A stretch of 64,000 bases of DNA from CAIWHR01 sp963773195 (lineage in GTDB: Bacteria > Pseudomonadota > Gammaproteobacteria > Burkholderiales > Casimicrobiaceae), in contig CAVZAE010000011.1 in NCBI GenBank assembly GCA_963773195.1, positions 95,761 through 159,760 of the forward strand, read 5' to 3'. The first letter of the stretch is position 1, and each line of letters begins with the position of its first letter. This document shows, piece after piece, positions 25,262 through 34,741 of the stretch. The notes below the pieces were generated by a model. That model had not been told where the DNA came from and did not search any database. It worked only from the letters and a program-made list of their open reading frames with translations. The position numbers and the translations under genes are program-made.

Positions 25262-26641
25262 ATGGCGACCTTCACGAACGCAGGCGGGAGTCTGGATGGC
25301 ATCGTCGGCACGACGACGTCGCACGATCACAACGGAGTCAATGGACGCAACGACAATACGACGGCGCGCAACGCCGCCACTCCCGAAGGCAACGGCGTGT
25401 TCGGCGTGACGAAGGTCCCCGACGGCGCCGGCGTGTTCGGCCTTCACGAAGGCAATGGCGTAGGCATCGCGGGATTTGGCCATCCCGCGGGCATCGGGGT
25501 GGTCGGCGTCAGCGCACCTGCCAACGCCAAGGGCGGCGACGGCGTGCTCGGCATCACCAACTCCGAGCACCGGAACGGCATCGTGGGCCGCAACGATTCC
25601 ACGGCGGCGAGAGCCGCTAACGATGCCGGCGGAAATGGCATGCTGGGCGTCACGCAGGTGCCCGACGGCGCCGGCGTGTTCGGAGTCCACGCGTCCACCG
25701 GCATCGGCGTCGCCGGATTGGGACTCATCGGCGTCTCCGGTGGCAGCTTCAGCGGTGTCGGCGTGATGGGCGTGAGCATGCCGCCCGGCGGCACGAACGC
25801 CGGCGACGGCGTGCAGGGAATCACCAACTCGGCGCAGCGAAACGGCATCTACGGAGTGAACCAAGCGACCGGTGCGCACGGCAGCAGTGCCCCGACGGGC
25901 AACGGCGTGCTTGGGTTCAGCCACGTGTCGGACGGTGCCGGTGTGCTCGGCGCGCACGGCAGCGGCGGCCATGGACTCATCGGGACGGGCGGATTCGGGA
26001 CAACCGGGTTAGGCACCGTGATCGGCGTCTGGGGCATTGCCCAAGGCACAGGGTGGGCCGGGTATTTCTCGGGCCCCCTCAGGGTCGACGGAAAGAGCTG
26101 GCTCTCGGAGACCGAGGTCCAGGGGAATCTGAAAGTCGATGGCGCTGTGGACGTTGCAGGCGATGTCAACGTTGCAGGCGATGTCAACGTTGCAGGCGAT
26201 GTCAAGGTTGCGGGTGACGTCCAGCTCGTCAACGCCGACATCGCCGAGCGGTTCGAGGTCGAAAGCGCCGTCTCGTGCGCGCCCGGCACGGTGATGGTGA
26301 TCGGCGACACCGGCGCGCTCGCGCCGTGCAATCGCCGCTACGACAAGCGCGCCGTCGGCGTTGTGTCGGGTGCGGGGACGCTGCGCGCCGCGATCACCCT
26401 TGGGACATCGCGCGAGGTCACGCGTACGGCGACCATCGCTCTCGTGGGAACCGCATACTGCAGTGTCGACGCCGACCTCGCCCCCATCGAAGTCGGAGAT
26501 CTTGTCACGACCTCAGACACGCCGGGGCATGGCATGAAGGCGGTCGACGCGGCACGCAGCTTCGGGGCGATCATCGGAAAGGCGCTCGCGCCTCTGTCCA
26601 GGGGCCGGGGGACGGTGCCGATACTGCTTGCGCTGCAGTGA
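25262..26641 (+). CDS. Tail-fibre-like repeat protein with conserved C-terminal assembly domain
   Basis: 459 residues. Three degenerate Gly-rich repeats of ~85 residues share NGVFGVTKVPDGAGVFGLH, NGMLGVTQVPDGAGVFGVH and NGVLGFSHVSDGAGVLGAH. A short VAGDV repeat tract (298-321) leads to a C-terminal domain (from about 325: NADIAERFEVESAVSCAPGTV, YDKRAVGVVSGAG, EVGDLVTTSDTPGHGMKAVD, IIGKALAPL). That domain is widespread at the end of large secreted or fibre-like proteins in varied bacteria and resembles chaperone/peptidase-type trimerisation domains. Likely a trimeric, beta-rich fibre. Last gene of the four-gene operon. Confidence 0.7.
   Translation: MATFTNAGGSLDGIVGTTTSHDHNGVNGRNDNTTARNAATPEGNGVFGVTKVPDGAGVFGLHEGNGVGIAGFGHPAGIGVVGVSAPANAKGGDGVLGITNSEHRNGIVGRNDSTAARAANDAGGNGMLGVTQVPDGAGVFGVHASTGIGVAGLGLIGVSGGSFSGVGVMGVSMPPGGTNAGDGVQGITNSAQRNGIYGVNQATGAHGSSAPTGNGVLGFSHVSDGAGVLGAHGSGGHGLIGTGGFGTTGLGTVIGVWGIAQGTGWAGYFSGPLRVDGKSWLSETEVQGNLKVDGAVDVAGDVNVAGDVNVAGDVKVAGDVQLVNADIAERFEVESAVSCAPGTVMVIGDTGALAPCNRRYDKRAVGVVSGAGTLRAAITLGTSREVTRTATIALVGTAYCSVDADLAPIEVGDLVTTSDTPGHGMKAVDAARSFGAIIGKALAPLSRGRGTVPILLALQ
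26153..26224 (+). repeat. Four tandem 18-bp repeats inside the fibre-like gene
   Basis: Unit GTTGCAGGCGATGTCAAC occurs at 26153, 26171 and 26189 (last base changed) and, more diverged, at 26207. They encode VAGDVN, VAGDVN, VAGDVK, VAGDVQ. The near-perfect identity implies recent expansion and a length-variable stalk. Confidence 0.9.
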
Positions 26642-26656
26642 CTGGGCCGACCAACG

Positions 26657-27274
26657 TCAGTAACGGCCGCCGACCAGACCGTTCGAGAGTAGCAAGCTGG
26701 TCACGTCGCTGGCGAAGCGCGGTGCGTCCTGCTCGATCGTCGCCGGGTTGTACGTCGGCGGGTTGAAGGTCCACACGGGGCGCGCCGTCTTGACGTCGAA
26801 CAGCGTCGTGTAGATTGTCGCCGCCTGCCAGGTGGTGCTGACGAGTCCGGGCTCGTACCAGCCCACGGTCATATCGGGGCCCACTGGAGCTTGCCCACCG
26901 ACCATCCCGTAGCCGAGCGCGCCTTCGGTGGTGACGGGCGATATGCGTACGAGCAACACCGCGTCCGCGCCGGCCCGCTGGACGGCCGCGCGGATCGTCG
27001 CCTGGTCGGGCGTGCGATCGGTCGGTACGAATTGCCAGCCGGGCACGGCGCTGACGCCCGAGCTCTGCAGCGTCGACACCATCAGATTCTCGAACCCGCG
27101 TTGATCCCGGAGGCTCTGCGCACTCAGGCCGACGACGAAGATCTTCCGGAACGGCGGACCCTTGAAGTCGGGATCCTTCCAGGTCGTCGTGTTGGTGGGG
27201 CTGGATACGGCCTGGCAGCCGACAAGCAGCGTGGCGGCAAGCCAGAGCAGCGACGAGCGCAGGCGGATCGGCAA
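26657..27274 (-). CDS. Lipoprotein of unknown function (DUF4136-like)
   Basis: 205 residues. A lipoprotein signal with lipobox LLVGC is at residues 16-20. The mature part starts TTTWKDPDFKGPPFRKIFVV, a motif common in proteobacterial outer-membrane lipoproteins, and ends LLLSNGLVGGRY. It is convergent with the fibre-like gene and divergent from RNA copy B, whose predicted 5' end is only 24 bp from this start codon. Confidence 0.8.
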   Translation of the reverse strand: MPIRLRSSLLWLAATLLVGCQAVSSPTNTTTWKDPDFKGPPFRKIFVVGLSAQSLRDQRGFENLMVSTLQSSGVSAVPGWQFVPTDRTPDQATIRAAVQRAGADAVLLVRISPVTTEGALGYGMVGGQAPVGPDMTVGWYEPGLVSTTWQAATIYTTLFDVKTARPVWTFNPPTYNPATIEQDAPRFASDVTSLLLSNGLVGGRY

Positions 27275-27297
27275 CGGATTCTCCTCGGAGGTGATCA

Positions 27298-27497
27298 GTA
27301 GGAAGTCGCCTACATTCTAATCAGCGAATGCCTCGTTGTGGCAGTGTCGCGATTCGCGAAGAATGAGAACCGTCACCGAAATAGCCGTTCGCCAGGTCGT
27401 CGCCATACGGAGAGATCCGAAATGCGACAGAAGACGCTGAAGGACAATGGCTGACTTGGTGACACAAGCGGCCGCTCATGCGGCCGCTTTCCTTTTG
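27298..27497 (+). ncRNA. Candidate structured RNA, copy B
   Basis: It matches copy A (12136-12336) in order and spacing. Hairpin GTAGG/CCTAC with 6-nt loop (27298-27313); AATGCCTCGTTG (27327-27338); long-range stem GTCACCG (27372-27378) with UGGUGAC (27457-27463), where copy A's G-C pair becomes G-U; an inner hairpin 27399-27428 whose tip is CGGA-GAGA-TCCG, again a GNRA loop but with a different stem sequence; then a GC-rich terminator. Stems change sequence yet stay paired, which argues for conserved RNA structure. It is antisense-facing to the lipoprotein gene. Confidence 0.6.
27466..27497 (+). terminator. Intrinsic terminator closing RNA copy B
   Basis: Stem AAGCGGCCGC / GCGGCCGCTT (27466-27475, 27480-27489) with loop TCAT is followed by TCCTTTT. 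Same stem core as in copy A, different loop. Confidence 0.8.
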
Positions 27498-27518
27498 GGT
27501 TGGCTTGCCTGGCCGCCG

Positions 27519-30414
27519 CTAGGCGCGGCGATCGCTGCCATCGGCCAGGCTGAACGCCAGCGCGATCGCCTCGTTGAGCGGCATCTCGCGGCCTTGCCGC
27601 CAAGTCCGCTCGAATGCACCTTCATCGCTGGGCGCTGCGCGGGCGACGGCTGCGTACCGGTCATTGCGTGGCCGCTCATTGGGTGACATCGGCGATCCTA
27701 GCTCCTCGCGCAGTCGCTCTGCTGCGCCCCACGTGCGCGCGGGGCCGAGCGAATCACCCTGAGCGGCTGCAAGCGCCGCTGCACCCTCCAGCACGCGGGC
27801 GAGTCCCAGCCGGTCGCCCAGCTCTCGCCGGATCGCGAGAGCTTCCTGGAAAAGCGAACGTGCATCTCCATATTCGCCACGCAAGAGTGCGACGAGCCCC
27901 AAGCCGTACAGGGCCGTTGCGATGCAGTCGCGGTCCCCCAGCTCGCGGCCGATGACGAGACTCTCCTGATTGAGCGCCCACGCCGTGGCGAGGTCGCCCT
28001 GATCGCGGGCGATGTTTCCGAGAATGCTCAATGCGTCTGCGACACGCCCCTGATCGCCTACTTCCCGTGACAGCGTCAGAGACTCTTGCGCCAACGGTCC
28101 GAGCAGCGACCAGGTCGCCACGCTCACAGGCAACCAACGCCAGATTGCCCAGCAAGCCGGCCGCGCCGCGCCTATCCCCCAACTCGCGCCACAAGGCGAG
28201 ACTCTCCTCGTAGAGCGTTTGCGCCGCCGGATAGTCGCCTTGCTCGAACGCCAGGCGACCCCAGGTTGTTGAGCAGAACGCGCGAGGCCCAAGCGGTCAT
28301 CGAGGCCTCTCGAAAGCGCAAGGCCTTGCTCGAGCAGCGGCCGTGCGGCGCGAAAGTCGGTCTGATGCCAGGCGAGGCTGCCGGCGGCGTTGACCGACCC
28401 TCGCGTACTCCAAGGTGGGCGTCGGCAGGTGCGCCTTTGGCGAGCATCCGCGCACACCATTGCCGTCCCCTCGGCGACATATCCCCGCGTGAACCAGAAG
28501 CGGTGCATCGCTCCGCAGAGGCGGAGATCTTCCTGCGCCGGAGCCTCCTCATGGCTCCAATCGAGCGCCAGGCGCAGGTTGTCGTGCTCCTTCTCGAACA
28601 GCCGCAGCGCGTCGGCTTGCTCGGCACCGAGCAGTTTCTTGTCCGACTCTTCTGCCAGTACAACGAAGTAGTCCCGATGGCGCTCTCGAATCGCCTCGGC
28701 GCCTCCGCTTTCCACGAGGTGTTCTCGCGCATACTGCCGTACGGTCTCGAGCAGTCGGTAGCGAAAGCGGGTGTCGCTCTGCTCGACGGCCACGAGGCTC
28801 TTGTCGATGAGCGAGGACAGGAGATCGAGCACCGCGCCGTCCTCGACGTCGCCGCCGGCGCAGATGACCTCCGCCGCTTCGAGCGTCCACCCGCCGGCAA
28901 ATACCGAGAGCCGCTGCAACAGAAGCTTCTCCGGGTCGTGCAAAAGGTCGTAACTCCAGTCGATGAGCGAGCGCAGCGTCTGCTGGCGAGGGAGCGCCGT
29001 ACGCGATCCGCCGGTCAGGAGGCGGAAGCGATGATCCAGCCGGCGATTGATTTCCTCGACCGAGAGCGAGCGCACCCGGGCTGCCGCCAGTTCGATGGCG
29101 AGCGGAATCCCGTCCAACCGATGACAGATCGACGCGAGCGTCGCGGCGTTGTCGCGCGTGACCCGAAAGTCCGCATCGACCTTGAGGCAGCGGTCGACGA
29201 ACAGCTGCAGGGCCTCGAATGAGGCGATCGACGCCGGCGTAGGCGCCTCCTTGGGATCGGGCAGCGATAGCGACGGCACGCGATAGGTCTGCTCGCCGGC
29301 GATGCCGAGCGCCTCCCGGCTGCTTGCGAGGATGGTCAGATGCGGGCACTGTCGCACGAGGGACGCAGCCAGCACCGCGCACGCATCGAGCAGGTGCTCG
29401 CAGTTATCGAGCAGCATCAGGACACGTTTGTCCTTGAGATGCTCGACGAGCGTCGTCGTCATCGGCTTCGCCGATTCTTCTTCGAGGCCCAGCACCGTCG
29501 CAGCGGTCCGCGGCACAAGGCCAGGGTCGGAAAGCGACGCAAGCTCGACCAGCCACGCGCCGTCGGGAAAGCGATCGAGGGAATCGGCGGCAAGCTGCAG
29601 GCCCAGGCGAGTCTTGCCGCAACCGCCGGAACCCGTGAGCGTCAGCAGGCGCGCCGCGGCGAAGAGGCGCTTCAACTCCGTCAATTCCTTGTCGCGACCG
29701 ATGAACGTCGTCGGCTGCAGCGGAAGGTTGTTCGGCGTCGTCTCCAGCGAGCGCAGCGCCGGAAACTCCGCTCGCAGCTGCGGATGAACGACCTGGTAGA
29801 CGCATTCCGGGGTCGAAAGGTCGCGCAGCCTTACGCGACCGAGATCGCGCAGCGACACGTGCGCCGGAAGGCAGTCGCGTACGCCATCGGCAACGGCCTG
29901 CGACAGCAATATCTGACCGCCGTGCGCCGCGGACATGATTCGCGCCGCACGATTGACGGTGCTGCCAAAGTAATCACCATCGCGGTGTTCGACGACGCCT
30001 CGATGCAGCCCGCAGCGCACGCGAAGGGGCGCGCCGCCGCTTCACGGCCGATTCGTGGAGCACTCGTTGCAAGTCCAAGGTGGCAGCCAGGGCTGCGCTC
30101 GCGTCGTCGAAGACGGCATGGATGCCGTCGCCGGTCTTCTTGACCACGGTCCCACCGTGCGACTCGACGCTATTCCGCGCCAGCGTATCGTGGAGGGCGA
30201 GGGCCTGCGACATCCCCGCTTCGTCGCGCTCCCACAGCGCCGTGCTGCCCTCGATGTCGGTGAAGAGAAGCGTCACTTGCAACACCGGCGCTGGCGTGCG
30301 AGCGCCCAGCTCCGCTGGAGGGGAACCGGATTGGACTGCCCTCGGGTCCGCCGGATGTTGATGCATGACCACGTAGTCGATGGGTCGCAGCGAATCAGCA
30401 GTCCGCGCCGTCAT
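27519..30414 (-). pseudogene. Adenylate/guanylate cyclase - NB-ARC-like ATPase - TPR regulator, frameshifted
   Basis: Start ATG 30414. The class III cyclase domain begins LQVTLLFTDIEGSTALWERD and includes VVKKTGDGIHAVFDDA and YFGSTVNRAARIMSAAHGGQ. Then comes an ATPase with Walker A TGSGGCGKTRLGLQLA, RVLMLLDNCEHLLDA (Walker B), ILASSREAL and GIPLAIELAAARV (GLPLA-type), followed by TPRs (ALSILGNIARDQGDLATAW). One-base shifts occur near 30030, 28440 and 28270. The family (cyclase + predicted ATPase + TPR) is common in actinobacteria and proteobacteria as a signalling regulator; ligand unknown. Confidence 0.82.
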
Positions 30415-30513
30415 CCTGGGGGAGTATAGTCCCGCAGGCACCGGGCTCGGCTGACGCGCATGCGAGACGGGGCTATTCTTGTGCGCCAGGTCATCTTCCG
30501 CAAGGAGCTTCCC

Positions 30514-30981
30514 GTGAACCACTCATTCGTTCGCGCCACGATCGTGGTTGGAGGGTTGGCGGCGCTGTGTGTGTCCACCCTTGCCGATGCGCAGTGGGTC
30601 CTGATCGCGCGCCGGGCCGTCGGGCGCGTCGAGCAGATGTCGCAGCAGTCGCAGCAGGCCGATGGCGCGAGCTACGATTCGGCCGCGGTGATGATCGAGG
30701 CGCCGGCGGACAAGGTCTACGCGGCCGTGCTGCGGGGGCTCGCGAACAATCAGCAGGGCGTGAAGGTCACGTCCGAGAACGCACAGCAGCGACTCGTCCA
30801 GTTCACCAACGGCCAGCAGATTGCCGGCATCAAGGTGAGCGCGCTCAGCGACGACGTGACGCACCTGCTCATCTCGTCCGCGCACCGCGGCAACCAACCC
30901 GATGCGGCCGCGCTGGTCATGAACAGCGTGCTGCGGGTTTGCGCGGAGATACAGGTCGAGTGTTCGCGCGCGCAGCAGTAG
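30514..30981 (+). CDS. Exported protein of unknown function
   Basis: 155 residues from GTG 30514, preceded by AAGGAG. A signal peptide (ATIVVGGLAALCVSTLADAQ) precedes a Gln/Ser-rich stretch and a compact domain (DSAAVMIEAPADKVYAAVLRG; VSALSDDVTHLLISS) that resembles small START/DUF-type periplasmic proteins. No named family. It is divergent from the cyclase gene and 14 bp ahead of the thioesterase-like gene. Confidence 0.65.
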   Translation: MNHSFVRATIVVGGLAALCVSTLADAQWVLIARRAVGRVEQMSQQSQQADGASYDSAAVMIEAPADKVYAAVLRGLANNQQGVKVTSENAQQRLVQFTNGQQIAGIKVSALSDDVTHLLISSAHRGNQPDAAALVMNSVLRVCAEIQVECSRAQQ

Positions 30982-30995
30982 CCGGGCCCCAGCCC

Positions 30996-31391
30996 ATGCT
31001 ATCGATACCGGTCGGGGCCAAAGGCTCGTTCAGCCTGATCGTTACACCCGAGCATCTCGCCAGCCGCTTCAAGGACGCGACATTGCCGGCCGTTCTGGCG
31101 ACGCCGGTGATGATCATGATCATGGAGAATGCGGCGCTGAACGCGATCAAGCCCTATCTCGAATCCGGCGAGACGGCGGTCGGCACTCGCGTCGACGTGC
31201 GCCATCTGACAGCAACGCCGGTGGGGCGACGCGTCACAGGTGACGCCGAAGTGACTCGCGTCGACAGCCCCTGGATCGAGTTTGCGGTGAGTGCGACGGA
31301 TGCCGGCGAGCAGATCGGCGTCGGCACGCACGAGCGGGTGGTGATCGACAGCGCGAAGTTTGCCGCTCGGCTGAAGGCGAAATTCGGCTAG
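30996..31391 (+). CDS. Thioesterase-like hotdog protein (FlK-related)
   Basis: 131 residues. The pattern ATPVMIMIMENAALNAIKPYL plus VDVRHLTATPVGRRVTGDAEV matches the fluoroacetyl-CoA thioesterase-like (FlK) family, with the Thr and Glu of the first motif and the His of the second in the usual catalytic positions. It probably hydrolyses a small acyl-CoA; specificity unknown. It follows the exported protein gene at close spacing and may share its transcript. Confidence 0.78.
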   Translation: MLSIPVGAKGSFSLIVTPEHLASRFKDATLPAVLATPVMIMIMENAALNAIKPYLESGETAVGTRVDVRHLTATPVGRRVTGDAEVTRVDSPWIEFAVSATDAGEQIGVGTHERVVIDSAKFAARLKAKFG

Positions 31392-31498
31392 TGGTGCCGC
31401 TGCTCGAAGTGAGCCGCCAGCTCAAGACACAGACCGTGTCTTGATTCAAGCGTCGTTGACGGCGAAGGTAGCCGTCGGCCCTTCGATGCGACGCATCA

Positions 31499-31527
31499 TT
31501 GACAAACAAAATGCGACCTGTTAAACG
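31499..31527 (+). promoter_or_regulatory. Possible promoter of the ABC importer operon
   Basis: A consensus TTGACA (31499-31504) lies in an A-rich patch, with a weak -10 (TTAAAC/TAAACG) 16-17 bp downstream. It is about 80 bp before the substrate-binding protein gene. Confidence 0.35.
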
Positions 31528-31605
31528 CAGCCGACCGGCGCAGTGAAGCGCTCAGCGAAGCGATCTCCTAATGGCCAACGCGCCGCGCCAATAATGGGGG
31601 AAGTC

Positions 31606-32883
31606 ATGAAACGAAGTGCCTGGAGGATGCTCGCGATCATCGCGGCGGCGGTCGTTGCATTCACGATGCCCGGGACCGGCATCGCGCAGCAGAAGAAGCT
31701 GGTGCTGTGGACGCACTGGGATCAGAACCCCGAATTCAACAAGTGGTACGAGACCAAGGGCAAGGAATTCGCCAAGAAGTCGGGCTACGAAGTCGAGGTC
31801 GTGACGGTCCCCTACCAGGGCTACGAGGCCAAGTACGTCGCCGCGCTCATGGCCAAGAACGGCGCACCCGACATCTTCATGGGCATGACGCACCAGTGGT
31901 GCGGGCAGTACGACTTCTGCGACAAGATGCCCGACGATCTCGCGAAGACGATCGACCAGAATCTTCCGAAGTACATGGGCGACGTCGGCAAGTGGAAGGG
32001 CGTGCGCTACGGCATTCCGATCGAGCACGGCAACTTCCAGCAGATGTACATCAACGTCGACATGTTCAAGAAGGCAGGGCTCAATCCGGACGACCCGCCG
32101 AAGACGTTCACCGGCGATTGGCTCGCGGACATGAAGAAGCTGACTATCCCGGATCCGAAGGGCGGCGACCCCACGCAAGTCGGCTTCGCCATTCGCAGCA
32201 AAGGCGCTCCGGTCGGGATCACGGACAAATTCCTGCCCTTCGCCCACGCGTGGGGCGCCAGGATGCTGAGCCCGACCCTCGACAAAGCGACGGGTTACGC
32301 GAACAGTCCGGAGATGGTGGCGGCGCTGACGTTCTTCGGCGATCTCGTGAATAAGGACAAGGTGGCGAGCCTCTCGTTCGGCAATCCGGAAGATGCCTTC
32401 GGCCAGAAGCGCGCCGCAGTCATCTTCCGCGAGTCCTGGTTCTTCGGCTGGCTCAAGAAGAACGCGTCGGACGTGAATTTCAAGGTTTACGCTCTGCCGT
32501 GCGAGAAGACGTGCCCGGGCGCGGGGGCGCTGTTCCCGTGGACGGACCTCGTCTACAAAAACAGCCCGAACAAGCAGGTGGCGTGGGAGTTCATGCGGTT
32601 CATCAGCAACGCCAAGGACGACATGGATCACCACCAGATGCAGGGCATCCTTCCCGTCTGGACGGCGAACCTCGACAGCGACTACGTGAAATCGCGGCCC
32701 GATTACGCGTCGACGAAGGCGATGCTCGCGCAGCCGGTGCCCCCGACCTATTTCCATCCGAAATCGAACGAGCTCGCGACGGCGTTCGGCGAGGCCGTCG
32801 TCGGCGTTCTCTTCGGAAAGGGACAGCCGAAGCCGTTACTCGACGAAGCCGCCGCCAAGATGGATCGCATCCTCAAAGACTAG
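31606..32883 (+). CDS. ABC transporter substrate-binding protein (carbohydrate type, family 1)
   Basis: 425 residues. A signal peptide (MLAIIAAAVVAFTMPGTGIAQ) precedes a MalE/UgpB-like fold: KKLVLWTHWDQNPEFNKWYE, VPYQGYEAKYVAALMAKNGAPDI, KGVRYGIPIEHGNFQQMYIN and FPWTDLVYKNSPNKQVAWEFM. It binds the transported solute in the periplasm, most likely a sugar or glycerol-phosphate-like compound, not identifiable from sequence. Start ATG 31606 has GGGGGAAG upstream. First gene of a three-gene importer cluster. Confidence 0.9.
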   Translation: MKRSAWRMLAIIAAAVVAFTMPGTGIAQQKKLVLWTHWDQNPEFNKWYETKGKEFAKKSGYEVEVVTVPYQGYEAKYVAALMAKNGAPDIFMGMTHQWCGQYDFCDKMPDDLAKTIDQNLPKYMGDVGKWKGVRYGIPIEHGNFQQMYINVDMFKKAGLNPDDPPKTFTGDWLADMKKLTIPDPKGGDPTQVGFAIRSKGAPVGITDKFLPFAHAWGARMLSPTLDKATGYANSPEMVAALTFFGDLVNKDKVASLSFGNPEDAFGQKRAAVIFRESWFFGWLKKNASDVNFKVYALPCEKTCPGAGALFPWTDLVYKNSPNKQVAWEFMRFISNAKDDMDHHQMQGILPVWTANLDSDYVKSRPDYASTKAMLAQPVPPTYFHPKSNELATAFGEAVVGVLFGKGQPKPLLDEAAAKMDRILKD

Positions 32884-32899
32884 CGGTCGACGCAGCATC

Positions 32900-33808
32900 G
32901 TGCGTCGGTGGTATCGCCTCGCGTTCCCGAGGAACTACCTCGAGCGTAGGAAGCGGGCAGGATTTCTGTTCGTCCTGCCCGCGCTGCTGTTCTTCGGCTC
33001 CGTGTACCTGCTGCCGCTCGCGCAGTCAGTCCTGTATTCGTTCTACAAGATCGCGCCGGGCGGCGCGCGCGAATTCGTCGGCCTGGGCCGTTATGAAAAG
33101 GTGTTGACCGACCCCGCGTTCTGGAGCGCCGTCGGCAACACCGTCCAGCTCTTGCTGCTGTCCGTGCCGACGACCGTCGCCTGCGCGCTCGCCGTCGCGC
33201 TCGGCCTGAACAGCATCTCCAGTCTCAAGTGGCGCAACGTCTGGGCGTCGATGTACTTCCTGCCGTTCGCCGTGTCGCTGGTCGCGGCCGCGCTCATCTG
33301 GCAATGGATCTACGACCCGGTCTACGGATTCCTGAACTACGCCCTTTCATTCGTCGGCATTCCGCCGCAGAAGTGGCTGCAGAGCCTGACCCAGGTACTC
33401 CCCTCGATCGCGGTGGTGAGCGTGTGGGTGCGCATCGGCTTCGACACGATGATCTTTCTCGCCGCACTGCAGACGATTCCCGAGGAGTACTACGAAGCGG
33501 CCCGGATGGATGGCGCCAATGCTTGGCAGCGGTTTCGCTACCTCACGCTTCCGATGCTCAACGCGCAGATCGTCATGGTCTGCATTCTCGAGCTGATCTT
33601 CAATTTCAAGATCTTCGACCAGGTGTATGCCACGACGCAGGGCGGGCCGGGAGGCGCGAGCCAGACCATCATCATGCTGCTCTACGACACGGCGTTCAAA
33701 TACTTCCGCTTCGGCGACGCCTCGGTCATGGCCGTCTTCGTCTTCGTCACGCTTATGGTCGTGACCCTGCTCCAATGGCGATACCTGCGCAAACCGGTCG
33801 AGTACTGA
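32900..33808 (+). CDS. ABC transporter permease, MalF/UgpA type
   Basis: 302 residues, six predicted TM helices. The EAA loop that docks the ATPase is present (EEYYEAARMDGANAWQRFRY, about residues 195-214), followed by LPML. GTG start at 32900, 16 bp after the binding protein. Partner of the next gene. Confidence 0.92.
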   Translation: MRRWYRLAFPRNYLERRKRAGFLFVLPALLFFGSVYLLPLAQSVLYSFYKIAPGGAREFVGLGRYEKVLTDPAFWSAVGNTVQLLLLSVPTTVACALAVALGLNSISSLKWRNVWASMYFLPFAVSLVAAALIWQWIYDPVYGFLNYALSFVGIPPQKWLQSLTQVLPSIAVVSVWVRIGFDTMIFLAALQTIPEEYYEAARMDGANAWQRFRYLTLPMLNAQIVMVCILELIFNFKIFDQVYATTQGGPGGASQTIIMLLYDTAFKYFRFGDASVMAVFVFVTLMVVTLLQWRYLRKPVEY

Positions 33809-33816
33809 ACGCCAGC

Positions 33817-34632
33817 GTGCAGTTCCGCTGGCTCGCCATGCTCGCGGTCGCCTGCGGCGCCATCGTCATCTTCTTCCCGTTCTTCTGGATGGCGGTCACG
33901 TCGCTGAAGACCGCGCCCGAGATCCAGCGCGTACCGCTCCAGATCGCGCCGGACGATTGGTTCAATTGGAGCAACTACGTCGAAGTGTTCAAACGCGAGC
34001 CGTTTCTACGCTATCTCGGCAACAGCGCGCTCGTCGCCTCGATCGCTGCGGTCAGCAGCGTGATGGTGTCGTCGCTGGCGGGATTCGGCTTCGCGAAGTT
34101 CCGGTTTCCCGGACGGGACGTGTTTTTCCTGGCCATCGTCGGCATCCTGATGGTCCCCTTCCAGTCGGTCGTGGTGCCGCTCTACGTGTGGATCAACGAC
34201 CTCGGGCTGCTGAACACCTACGCTGGCATCGTGGCGCCAGATCTCGTCAGCGTCTTCGGCGTCTTCCTGATGCGGCAGGCGATCGAGGTCATCCCCAACG
34301 ACTACATCGACGCGGCCCGCGTCGACGGCGGCAGCGAGCTGCGCATCTTCTTCTCGGTGGTGCTGCCGTCAATCAAGCCCGCCATCGCCACGCTCTTGAT
34401 CATCAAGTTCATGTGGAGCTGGAACGAGTTCTTCTGGCCGATGGTGGTGACCAGCAGTCGGGAGATGAAGGTCGTGACGATCGGACTCATGAGCTTCACG
34501 AACATGTACTTCACCGAGTACAACCTGCTCACCGCCGCGGCGGTGCTCAGCATACTTCCCATCCTCGTCATTTTCATCGTGCTGCAGCGATGGGTCGTCC
34601 AGGCGGTTGTGATGAGCGGTCTCAAAGGCTAA
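33817..34632 (+). CDS. ABC transporter permease, MalG/UgpE type
   Basis: 271 residues from GTG 33817, 8 bp after the previous stop. Polytopic, with EAA-type loop NDYIDAARVDGGSELRIFFS and following LPSIKPA, typical of the second sugar permease. No ATP-binding subunit follows, so the importer must share an ATPase encoded elsewhere, as known for MsmX/UgpC-type systems. A further ATG at 33838 is an alternative start. Confidence 0.9.
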   Translation: MQFRWLAMLAVACGAIVIFFPFFWMAVTSLKTAPEIQRVPLQIAPDDWFNWSNYVEVFKREPFLRYLGNSALVASIAAVSSVMVSSLAGFGFAKFRFPGRDVFFLAIVGILMVPFQSVVVPLYVWINDLGLLNTYAGIVAPDLVSVFGVFLMRQAIEVIPNDYIDAARVDGGSELRIFFSVVLPSIKPAIATLLIIKFMWSWNEFFWPMVVTSSREMKVVTIGLMSFTNMYFTEYNLLTAAAVLSILPILVIFIVLQRWVVQAVVMSGLKG

Positions 34633-34741
34633 CGGTTTGCCGGTCGCCTGAAGACGAGATTCGGCTAGCGAAGCCCTCCCGGTCCCGACAGCGTAGTGCC
34701 AGGGCTGATGGCAAGAACTAGAATGCGGCTCGGAGGCTCCG

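Noticed and set aside
26153..26224. 18-bp repeats as CRISPR
   Set aside because: Contiguous in-frame tandem repeats without spacers inside a gene.
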